Part shown: piece after piece, positions 10,501 to 18,588 of the stretch | How the letters are laid out: each line of letters starts with the position of its first letter | Numbering within the stretch: the first letter of the stretch is position 1 | Assembly: GCA_013407085.1 (NCBI GenBank) | Contig: JACCGJ010002749.1 | Location: 1 to 64,000 of the forward strand | Length of the DNA: 64,000 nucleotides | Origin: Atriophallophorus winterbourni | Taxonomy: Eukaryota > Platyhelminthes > Trematoda > Plagiorchiida > Microphallidae | Direction: 5' to 3' | Made by a program: the position numbers and the translations under genes | Notes under the pieces: generated by a model | The model's database searches: none | Told to the model about the DNA's origin: nothing | What the model saw: only the letters and a program-made list of their open reading frames with translations

Positions 10501-12922
10501 TTTTCTCCTCCCCAGCTTGCAGACATCGCTTTAAGCAATGCCTCCAATTTGAGCGGTTAAGAGAAGGTTCTTCCCAACCACAGAATAATATGGAAACTAC
10601 GAATAATATAACGAGCGAAAACGGATTTGGTTGCTTACTGATCAGTTCACGAATCAGTAAAAAATCCAAAGGGCGGAAATTGTTTTCCGTTGGTGGGGTG
10701 AGAAATGTAGATGCATGGGGTCAAAATGTATAGTTATTTCGATGCACGAAGTAACGGCCAAAAAGGCATCCAAACTTCTGTGGAACATCTGCTGATTTCA
10801 TGAGTTTACAACATAATCGGGTAGATTTTTCGAAGTAAAACAAACTCGCACGGCAATAAAATATCATCTACAGTTGAGTCGCGAGTGAGGGCAGTTAGAG
10901 TCAATGTGTGAGCTGTTGACTTATGCGAACCCTGTAGATTAAATAAGCATTTTTAGAGGGTGATTTGCGGCATTTAAAATATTGTAAACCAAAATCTAAT
11001 CCACTCGGGGACGACGATGTGGATAATCGAATAAAGTCAAGGTTTTGATTCGCTCATTGTATGGTTTCTGGCTGAGTCGACGACAAGTTTGGTAGCTCAA
11101 TGGTATATTCCTTACAAAGTCACAACATCTTTTTTAAGCCATGGCGACCATACTTGAACCGTACATTCCATCGTGGGTCTGATGTACGTATTTATAATGC
11201 GGGGAATTGTCTGTTTTGAGAACCTACCGAAAATTATCTTTAGGAGTGACAATTTCTGTGATGTTTTTTTTCGATAGACGGAGTTGCAGTAGCTCGACAT
11301 CCCTAGGGTGTTGCTTATCAACACACCTAAGTCCTTTTGTTTCATGGTCCACGAAAGGCTGTGTATACCAAGAAAATATTGGAGCTCCACACATTTTCCA
11401 AGGTTCAGCATGTGACACATTTGGAAATGGAAAAAATATGCGATTTTTTAGGGACCACGCGTGGAGGTTGTCCACATCGTTCTGGAGCAGTTCGCAGTCT
11501 TCCGGTTTATTTATCCTCGACCACACTTCGATATCGTCCGTGAACAATACGATGTTAGAGAAATTGTAACTCAGTTCATTTAGTTAAGGCCATTTTCGCA
11601 TTGGTAGTAGTGTCGTTTTTATTGCAAATATTATATGAATATGTTAGTTAAAATACCAGAATACCATTTTGGATTTTATATTCCTGTTATTCAGCTCATA
11701 TCTACGAAAACGGGATCCGAGCGTCCAATCGATTGCTTGGCTTATTCTCACTCATTCTCGTAGTTGGACTGCCAACAACATACCACTGTGTCGAATTCGC
11801 AATGGGAGCAACGAAACACCTGCCGAAATGGCCAAACGTTTTCCTCTTAGACGATCAACCAAAATGTTGTTTTATGCATCATATATGGCAGCCAAGTTAT
11901 TGCCTTCAAGGGTGGCTTTCACGATCTTTCGTCTTCTATATTCCATATCGTTCATTCTCACATTTATGGCGCCAGCTGTAGTTGTTTGTTGTACAAGCCT
12001 ATTGGCGCTTTATTATGATTCTGGGATATTTTATCTCCTGGGATTTTTCCTCATTAATTTTCTCACTATCAAGCAAGGTCATCGAATGGCAGACGGCACA
12101 CGAAGGGCCAATCCATTCCATATTGGTACATTTGTGAGCGGATACTTTGTAACGCTTTTCTCATACTGGATCGATCTGATCCCAATTGGCGAGAGATATT
12201 TTCACTTGTTCTATGTAGCATTTTATTTCGTTCCCGCTATGCTGGCTCTTATGTTTTTGAAACTGGTATTTTGTGACCCAGGCGTCGCGACGACATCATA
12301 CAGACGGCAATCGGATTTGGACAAGTTTGTAAAAATGGTTGAAGATGAAACAAGTATCTTGTTGTGCCATGATCTCGGCGATAATTTTCAACACGCTAAA
12401 ACTTCTCTGAATACAACGTATTGTCCACTTTGTGATCGGTCTTCTTCCCATTCTAATCCACTCAAACATTGCAAATTGTGTAACATCTGTATGCATCGAT
12501 TTGATCATCATTGCTTGTTCATTGGAAATTGTATTGCTGCTAAAAATCAACGCACTTTCATCATATTTCTTTTTGTATGTCTCATCTACAGTGGTACTTA
12601 TTCTGTCTTCGCCCCCGTTCTTATTCTCGGTACATGTCCACTGACCCAACCGGAAAACATTTTGCTATTCTTTCAATGCATTTATTCCAAGCTTCCGAGA
12701 GCAAGTTTCGTGTTTTTGTTCAATTGCTTCTGTGCATGCCAAGCTATCTGGTTGATCGGTGACCAGTTGATTCGACTAAATTCAAAGCAATTCAATCAGC
12801 CTATTCCGTTTCGAAGACATCTTTGTGATTTGCGCACATACATGTTTCGCAATTTCGTCACCATGTTGTACTTTGTATTTAACATTCGCCGATCTAACGT
12901 TAACGAGAATTTCACGTTGTGA
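4226..12922 (+). CDS. ZDHHC17: Ankyrin-repeat DHHC palmitoyltransferase (HIP14/ZDHHC17-Akr1 type), 3 coding exons
   Basis: Join 4226-4573, 6493-6758 and 11695-12922: 1842 nt, 613 residues. Both introns are GT-AG and phases agree (0, then 2). The enzyme family S-palmitoylates proteins at Golgi and vesicle membranes; the ankyrin repeats recruit substrates. Residues ~45-250 form about six ankyrin-like repeats ([18 protein letters not shown]). Then come four hydrophobic segments, the Cys-rich domain (~445-495) with Asp-His-His-Cys at 475-478 (codons 12503-12514), and two more segments. This six-membrane-segment layout and length fit HIP14 (about 630 residues). The Thr-Thr-x-Glu motif usual after the last membrane segment is not recognisable. 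The start is uncertain: the ATG at 4226 directly follows an in-frame TAA. ZDHHC17 versus ZDHHC13 is not settled; the intact DHHC favours ZDHHC17. Confidence 0.87.
4574..5439 (+). other. Intron 1 of the palmitoyltransferase gene, left part
   Basis: No repeat or ORF of note was recognised here. The rest of the intron holds the foldback repeat at 5440-5880 and a further ~600 unremarkable bases to the acceptor CTCAG at 6492. Confidence 0.5.
5440..5885 (+). repeat. Foldback (inverted) pair of a dispersed repeat, Rep-B
   Basis: Arms of about 130 bp at roughly 5559-5690 and 5745-5880 are reverse complements with scattered mismatches: ACTGTTGGATAAGGTTGG at the left is matched by CCAACCTTATCCAACAGT at the right. 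The loop is about 55 bp. The left part (5446-5558) extends the left copy. Related sequence occurs at 17521-17605 and, inverted, at 34905-35150, so this is a dispersed family. It lies in intron 1, where the transcript could form a long hairpin. Confidence 0.8.
6493..6758 (+). CDS. ZDHHC17: Palmitoyltransferase coding exon 2 (ankyrin repeats 3-5)
   Basis: Acceptor GTGCTCAG ends at 6492 and donor GTAAGG begins at 6759. The exon encodes the rest of repeat 3, repeat 4 ([10 protein letters not shown]) and the start of repeat 5 (Ala-Gly-Asn-Thr-Cys-Leu-His-Leu). It ends in phase 2 and joins 11695 as a Ser codon. Confidence 0.85.
6866..7380 (-). mobile_element. CR1-like retrotransposon 3' end, antisense in intron 2
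   Basis: The minus strand encodes the CR1-type thumb and C-terminus ([12 protein letters not shown], then [11 protein letters not shown]) followed by a 3' untranslated tail to about 6866. It is the same family as the copies at 13.2, 16.9 and 41.0 kb. The C-terminal Trp-Asn-Ser-Leu-Pro part is partly lost. It is 5'-truncated and dead. Confidence 0.8.
7381..7494. repeat. AT-rich low-complexity tract
   Basis: Short runs of TA, ATAG and TATAT variants fill this stretch, such as ATATATATA near 7425. It sits exactly between two retrotransposon fragments and may be the decayed tail of one of them. Confidence 0.7.
7495..8398 (+). mobile_element. CR1-like retrotransposon RT domain fragment (+)
   Basis: Readable RT blocks in order: [15 protein letters not shown] near 7617-7665, Gln-His-Gly-Phe-Arg near 7720, [11 protein letters not shown] near 7825-7865, and the catalytic Phe-Ala-Asp-Asp box at about 8088-8100. 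The 8150-8398 part matches 41035-41285 closely. Frameshifts and stops make it inactive. The similarity stops abruptly at about 8398, where an inverted endonuclease segment begins. Confidence 0.8.
8399..9120 (-). mobile_element. CR1-like endonuclease domain fragment (-)
   Basis: On the minus strand the start of the APE-type endonuclease is readable: [11 protein letters not shown] near 8960-9000, then Val-Thr-Glu-Thr-Trp-Phe. Further along is Gly-Asp-Phe-Asn-Leu-Pro-Asn-Leu near 8590-8611. It abuts the + strand RT fragment, so the two halves point towards each other. The 830 bases after it (9121-9950) hold nothing recognised. Confidence 0.75.
9955..10670 (-). mobile_element. Non-LTR retrotransposon 3' end with terminal zinc finger, split by an RTE insertion
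   Basis: The minus strand reads [16 protein letters not shown] and a Cys-Lys-Arg-Cys-Gly-Arg finger, the same C-terminus as at 33052-33454 and 37455-37860. The copy is interrupted at 10029-10358 by a later insertion with a target duplication. Removing the insert restores continuity with the uninterrupted copy at 33.1 kb. Confidence 0.8.
10015..10372 (+). mobile_element. 5'-truncated RTE insertion with 14-bp target-site duplication
   Basis: TACAGCTTTTCCAA occurs at 10015-10028 and again at 10359-10372, flanking a 330-bp insert. The insert encodes an RTE-type C-terminus ([21 protein letters not shown] at about 10170-10210). It ends in a (TGAA)n tail at 10338-10358, as expected for RTE-clade elements. 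The short open frame and perfect target duplication suggest a younger insertion than its host element. Confidence 0.88.
10671..11094 (+). other. Intron 2 spacer
   Basis: Nothing recognisable was found in this stretch between two retrotransposon fragments. Confidence 0.4.
11095..11575 (-). mobile_element. CR1-like RT palm/thumb fragment, antisense in intron 2
   Basis: The minus strand reads Phe-Thr-Asp-Asp-Ile-Glu-Val-Trp at about 11522-11547 (an altered FADD box), then [10 protein letters not shown], and [10 protein letters not shown] near 11165-11195. The segment is split over two frames. It ends about 120 bp upstream of the last palmitoyltransferase exon. Confidence 0.75.
11695..12922 (+). 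CDS. ZDHHC17: Palmitoyltransferase coding exon 3 (membrane segments, DHHC domain, stop)
   Basis: The acceptor CTGTTATTCAG ends at 11694 and restores a Ser codon with exon 2. The exon encodes the last ankyrin repeats, hydrophobic segments around residues 262-335, 350-370 and 385-410, the zinc-binding Cys-rich domain (paired Cys-x2-Cys and His-Cys-x2-Cys motifs, then Asp-His-His-Cys) and two final membrane segments. It ends Glu-Asn-Phe-Thr-Leu and TGA at 12920-12922. Confidence 0.9.
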
Positions 12923-13168
12923 GGTGTTTAGATGCTCACAGTGGTCACAATACTTTAGCTTGTCCTGTCATGCAAAGCCGCATCACCCGTTATGCTGCAT
13001 GTGTCGATTACTTATACGTGATTTCAAAGTGATTTCAAAGAACAACTTTTCATACGCTAACCATGGACTTTCAGTAGTATTTTACAGACTGCTATCTTTT
13101 TTTGTAAATCAAGTATTTACTTCAGATTTTTCGTCATTTTGATTTATCTAATGGGTTAGTTTCTTTTG

Positions 13169-13174
13169 AATAAA
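13169..13174 (+). terminator. AATAAA polyadenylation signal of the palmitoyltransferase gene
   Basis: The first AATAAA after the TGA lies 247 bases downstream in an AT-rich 3' region, just before a retrotransposon fragment begins at about 13190. It is a plausible 3' end for the mRNA. Confidence 0.6.
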
Positions 13175-13189
13175 CTTAAACTCTTTACT

Positions 13190-13730
13190 GAACACTTTTG
13201 GCTTGCATTCGGGTAGTATTACGATTACCATATTAAAAATAATGGGCACGCATAAAAACGACACAAACGTTTTATCAATATGGAAAGTCAGCTTGTGCAT
13301 TCAGGCGCGAGGTTGGATTTGGTCAAAATTTACCTGTCAAGTTCAGCCTTGAACATGTTCAGGCTTGATGCAAAATTAATATATATGGAGGCAGAGAGTT
13401 CCATATAAAACAAACTCGCACAGCAAAGAAGAACCTTCGACAATTTGATCTCGAGTGTGGAATAATTAACTTGTAGCCCTGCGATCTGCTACCACGTGCT
13501 TTTTGTCGATGAAACAGGTGTTCAAGTGGGTGATCCACTGTATGCAGAATGTTGAACCACATGATCAAGACACCGCTGACACGACGGTACGAAAAGTCAA
13601 ACCAGTTCGGAGTTGCGATCCTCTCCTCGTATTGCCTGTTGTATTTTCCGGTCACCAGTTTTGTAGCGCTGTGGTATACCCGTTGCCGCAAGCTCTATGA
13701 TCATAATAGAGTGCCGCACCTCCTCTACGG
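13190..13730 (-). mobile_element. CR1-like retrotransposon 3' end downstream of the palmitoyltransferase gene
   Basis: The minus strand encodes [22 protein letters not shown], and Phe-Ile-Trp-Asn-Ser-Leu-Pro near 13390-13410, with an untranslated tail to about 13190. A single 110-codon frame is still open here, the longest intact C-terminus of this antisense family in the window apart from the 17-kb copy. It is 5'-truncated. Confidence 0.85.
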
Positions 13731-13837
13731 TCTCGGCGGAATCAGCATACGTGAATATCGTATATGAGAATAATAATCCAGACGCATCAAATAATCATCT
13801 ATGGTGCTCGGACGGCACGCATCCATCACAATCATTA

Positions 13838-14245
13838 ATCGCAAGTCTGGAGCCAGATAAAGTGTCGAGCAACACGAAGCAGGAGAAGCAGATAGACAAA
13901 CGCGTGAAAACCAAGTGATCAATCGAACAATGCAAATGCGAGTAAAAAGTAGCTTGTGTTTTGTTATTTTGCTGCATGCTTTTCTGTATTTTTAATAAAA
14001 CTACAATACAATGACATAGGATAAGATTATGAAACTTCATGGCGCCACTGACTTTGGTTTGAAGCCAAATTGTGTAGTTTCCGACATACGATTAGGTGGA
14101 TCATTTTGACCCCACATGGGCGTGCGATTGTGTCCCACTAAGCCTAGCACAACGGCGAACCTATTCATTCAAGCGCGCCATGTTATAGACTGCTCGGTTT
14201 GTTTCTCCCGGTATCGACCAGGGTCTCTGAATAAGGCACAGCATG
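13838..14245 (-). repeat. Dispersed repeat Rep-C, copy 1
   Basis: About 400 bp align with 26765-27180: both start GCAAGTCTGGAGCCAGA or CACAAGTCTGGAGCCAGA and both contain GACTTTGGTTTGAAGCCA in the middle. No coding capacity was recognised. The left end resembles the end of Rep-A, which is next to microsatellite tracts, so that side is probably the 3' end. Confidence 0.75.
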
Positions 14246-16930
14246 ATAATGGGCGATGGAGCATTCTTGAAACACTAATCTACTGTTGTTGAGTCCGAAT
14301 AACAACGAAAACCAAAAATTTCTGAGTCTCGCTTAGCAAATGCTGTCGTCACCCGAATGTGGTTTTTGCCAAACTTACTATTTTCTATATTGTAAATGCT
14401 TAAATCTTTGAATATCAATCATTAGCAGTGCAAGACAGTCTTTTCTATCACATATACAATATGAAAATTCACGTTGAACTGTCAATATTAGCTTTAAAAC
14501 CTAAAACAATACAACATCGCCGTTAATTCGTTCAACAATCGTGAAGTCAGATGCTATCCATAAGCCGCACACAAATCGATCGCTCACGTTCGGTTCAGAC
14601 CACGTGGATCGATGACCAGCATTCAGGACGCACACGACACGTGCGCGCGATCGATCGATCGCTCGATTAACCAATCCCGACGGTTTATCCGGTGCAAACG
14701 TTTGCAACACAGTTAGAGCCATTTTATTTTACTGAATCAATACAAAGCTAGCACTGGTGTGTCTAAGCCACGTAATCAATTGCTATAGCTCTAATGAGAG
14801 CGATTAATTTATATGCCATATTAACGAAGTTCACGCACATGAGAGTGGTAAATGCCGGCCGTGTGAATACACGATACCGAGGAGCATCTTAGCATAAAAT
14901 GCCACATTAATGTAACAAAAATCCATATTCGCGTCTATTTCCATCGCACCCAGCCACATATTTTTGTGTTTCAGATTTGTCGCGATTAAAAGTGGTAGTG
15001 TTCAGAAATTTAAAATAAGCGTTGACTAATTCAATACGACTTGCTTCTCTAACTCCGTTGATCAAGTTCAGTTATTTGGAATCAAAAATAGGAATAATAA
15101 CCGTGATTTGAAATCTGTGTAATATGGAATACCCGGCTTTGGGAAAGAATACAGGGAGAGTAACGTCCGTGGCCGAACGTGGTGTTAGAATGCGCACTGG
15201 ATAAATTCCCTACTGCCTTGTGGCTACATCAAAAAGGCAAGATTAAGAAATATCCGCTCAAGCGAACTTTACGTAGTATTCCGAGCCCACCATTGCAGCA
15301 TACTGCATAGCGTAGATTTCACTTTTACCGATAGGTCTTCCGTCCTTGATGATGCCGGCACTCAAGTTTCGGGTAGGTGTTACAAATTGAGCGAACGTTG
15401 GCGCGGTTACGATGGTCTCGGATCAAAAGTAGCTGTGATTATGGGAGCAGAAATATGACATTTCACAATTAAACCACTTCGCATATGTCTCTTAAAGATT
15501 CCACTTGGACATCCTTTCGTTTCACTGAAAGTTTTTGCGAACTATGGCGAACTTCAGTCTTACGTAGTTTGTGGCAGCTATCAGCCAATCTTCATCGTGT
15601 TAATGATTTCATCGAGCGCTCCTTCACTTTGTTGAGTTTCGTTGAGTATTCTGAGTAATCTATGAAGCATGAAATTATCAAAGAAGTCTCCTAACCAAGC
15701 AAAATTTATCACGAGTTCTCTCGACTATCGTTTCAAAACAGCGATGAGAATTGAGGCGACAAGGCAGAAAAATATATGTGTCTTTCTTGGCGGTAATCAA
15801 TTTAGTTATATGTGCATTCTTCTTGTACTCTCTCACCGTAAGGTAAAACTAACCACCAGGTGCAGAATCGCGTGGTTTTTCTGTAGCCACAAAGCCCATG
15901 CTTACATGACATATAAAATTGATGGCCCAAAGGAATTGTTTACAGTAATGTAAAAATGTATGAAATTACAACAACGTACCTGAAAGTCATTGAAATGGTT
16001 TACGGCGTTAAAAGTCAAAATAATCACCGCGGCTTACCAATTATACCGCAAGTGTGATCGACACAATTGAAAAATGAGTGCTGCCCTTCATATTCAAGTC
16101 CGTTTCCGTAGATATCCATTCTCACGTCGCGGAATATTATGTATAATGGATTGACTTTCGAATAAGTCACTTATTTCATTAATGGATTTCAAGTGCCAGG
16201 TTGCCAACTGGCTAAATAGCTGCAGAATCTCTTTTAGGCTTCGCGTAATATAATATAGTTCTAACACGTACCCAAAATTATAAAGTCGCCTGCAAAAATG
16301 ACAGAACCTAAAAAACAGGAATATTGCTCACCGAAACAGGAGAGAGTCAAGCTAAACACGATCTAACACGGCCAATACCATTTGTCAAGCTAGGCTTATT
16401 CAATTCAAACGGATCCTCATGTGATAGTCTAGAGGTACCACATGACTCAACTGAGGAGATCTACTCTGATTATGTTTATGTGGCATCCATAAGATCAGAA
16501 CATTGTTTGATTTGTCCGTATATGGAAGCGACCATTGATATTTAATCGGTCAGTAACCACTTTCGTCCGTCATGGATGATTACGCGATTATAACAACAGG
16601 CTCCTCTGGAATCTGGTTTGCTCAAAAGATTCAAAATTTTGTCTGATATCATGCTTTACATGTCTTTTGAGAATGAATAGTATAAGCCAGATGATGCGAT
16701 GCCAGATGAGGCTAATTTGCGACATTATTTAAAACAACGCATTTGACGCATGATTTTGAGACAGATCATAAAAGTACCAGGGCTAAATTTTATACAAACA
16801 TGTTTACACTGATCATATGTATGAAGTTATTAACCTGAAATCAGGCGGTCGTAGCCACTGAGGGAGTTATGCGGAAGGACGAAGTAACTAATCTTGAGTG
16901 GCAGGATACCTAGTTTTCAAAGTACTTCAA
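14246..16930. other. Intergenic region, mostly unassigned
   Basis: No gene or repeat was identified with confidence. The CpG-rich patch at 14570-14700 contains GATCGATCGATCG and a 73-codon minus-strand frame (14501-14722). Two short + strand frames (15669-15953, 16324-16545) have no recognised motifs. At 15165-15230 a GTCCGTGGCCGAACGTGG string recalls a tRNA-type A box, but no B box follows. Confidence 0.4.
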
Positions 16931-17520
16931 ACTTTTAATGGTCCAAAAAGCAAATACTTTACAGTAACCATATATTAAAAATATAGGGAATGCATAAAAA
17001 CAACACAAATGTTTTATCAATATGGAAAGTCAGCATGTGGTATTTAGGTGCGGCGTTCAATTTGCTCAAAAATATACTTGTCAAGTTCAACCTTGAACAT
17101 GTTCAGGCTTGATGCACAAATGATAGGTAGAGAGTTCCATATAAAACAAACCGGGACAGCAAAGAAGAACCTTTGACAATTTGATCTAGAGTGTGGAATA
17201 ATTAACTTGTAGCCCTGCGATCTGCTACCACGTGCTTCTTGCCGATGAAACAGGTGTTCAAGTGGGTGATCCACGGAATGCAGGATGTTGAACAGCAGGA
17301 TCAAGTCACCCCTGAGACGACAGTACGAAAAGTCAAACAGGTTCAGAGTTGCAATCATATTCTCGTATGGCCTGTTGTATAGTCCGGTCACCAGTTTTGT
17401 AGAACGGTGGTATACGCGTTGCAGCAATGTCGCGTGCTTTTGTAACCATGGGGACCAAACTTGAACAGTGCACTCCATCGATGGCCTGATATAGGTGTTA
17501 ATCTCCTTACAAACAGATAT
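16931..17520 (-). mobile_element. CR1-like retrotransposon 3' end in the intergenic region
   Basis: A 161-codon minus-strand frame (17044-17529) carries the thumb and C-terminus: [30 protein letters not shown], and Trp-Asn-Ser-Leu-Pro. It is the best preserved copy of this tail in the window. It ends at 17520 exactly where a Rep-B copy begins. It is 5'-truncated. Confidence 0.87.
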
Positions 17521-17605
17521 CGTTTGCATGCATTTCCATCACACACATCTCAAAGCCGGCTTCGTGCTGCTTGCATAGGTAGGGACAGTACGATCAAGAT
17601 CCGCG
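17521..17605 (+). repeat. Rep-B fragment
   Basis: GCATGCATTTCCATCACACA and the following GGGACAGTACGATCAAGATC match the left part of the foldback at 5446-5530 and, inverted, 35035-35135. Confidence 0.65.
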
Positions 17606-18508
17606 TACTTTGAAAAAGTTAATTAAAATTGTCCACTTAACGGAAATTGCTATAAAATTAGTTGAAATTCCAGCCGTAAATCATACCGGTAATAGTTCAA
17701 CACATGATTATTACAGGGGAAAATGTGTGCTCTGATATGCTTCATGCGAAAACTTTTAAACCCTGGAGCTGAATGTAACGATGAATCGCAGATTAAGTTT
17801 CATTTGAATAACTCCGTAGCATTAGTATATCACACTCGTACGACCATTTATACTGAATTAAACAGCCAAAATGGCAACACCATTAGACTGAAACTATGGT
17901 GGTTACTCGACGGAGATGAAACTTCAGAAACACTGAACGCGTCCGTTCTCCATTCTATTTTAGTTAACCAAACTTACATCCGGATTTAATAATTAACAGT
18001 TTAAAATTCCAATCGTCGGAAGCGTCGAGCGTGCATAAACTCCCAAACTGCACAGGTCTCATATGGTGTTAGTCGAGCGATATCTAAGACCCAGCGTAAA
18101 GGGAGGTAACCACTTTCCGAAATGCGCATGCGAAAGTAGACACAATTTGTCGACTTCATAGGTAACCAATCAAACCGAGAAGATGAAAAATAGATCGATA
18201 ATTATCATAAAAGGGATTCTCCAAATTCACCAAATTTCAAGATTTCATCATTTTTATATTTAAATGAATTGTCGTAAAAATAAATGATTTTGCATTATTT
18301 TTTTAATTAAGCAAGGTTTACAAAGAAGATGATACCCCCGCTTCACACCTATCGATTTTTAAGCAGCCAATCATATTGTTTTACGATAACTCTTGGTCGG
18401 TCCGTCTATCTATTTCATTTATAGACGTGCCTGTGCCCGTTTCTCATTGCGACCGCTTTTACTTTTCATGTGTGCGAAGCTGTTATTCATGTTCTCCTTT
18501 TACAAATT
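17606..18508 (+). other. Region upstream of SPEN
   Basis: No repeat was recognised. A short + strand frame at 17723-17989 follows a usable acceptor (TTATTACAG, ending near 17716) and could be an exon of something unrecognised. No TATA box or other promoter element can be assigned to SPEN. Confidence 0.35.
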
Positions 18509-18588
18509 ATGCGTGTGACTCGATATTTGTGGGTCAACAATCTGCCAGCTTCTACAACAGAAGAGGAATTACGGGACGTTTTACAAAG
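18509..18588 (+). CDS. SPEN: SPEN coding exon 1 (RRM1, N-terminal half)
   Basis: Encodes Met-Arg-Val-Thr-Arg-Tyr-Leu-Trp-Val-Asn-Asn-Leu-Pro, the RNP2 strand of RRM1, and ends in phase 2 before GTACAT. The ATG at 18509 is the only Met codon in this frame close to the domain. The frame is open back to 18425, so an upstream coding exon is not excluded. Confidence 0.8.

Noticed and set aside
15165..15230. tRNA-derived SINE or tRNA gene
   Set aside because: A box-like GTGGCCGAACGTGG is present but there is no B box or foldable acceptor stem at the right distance.
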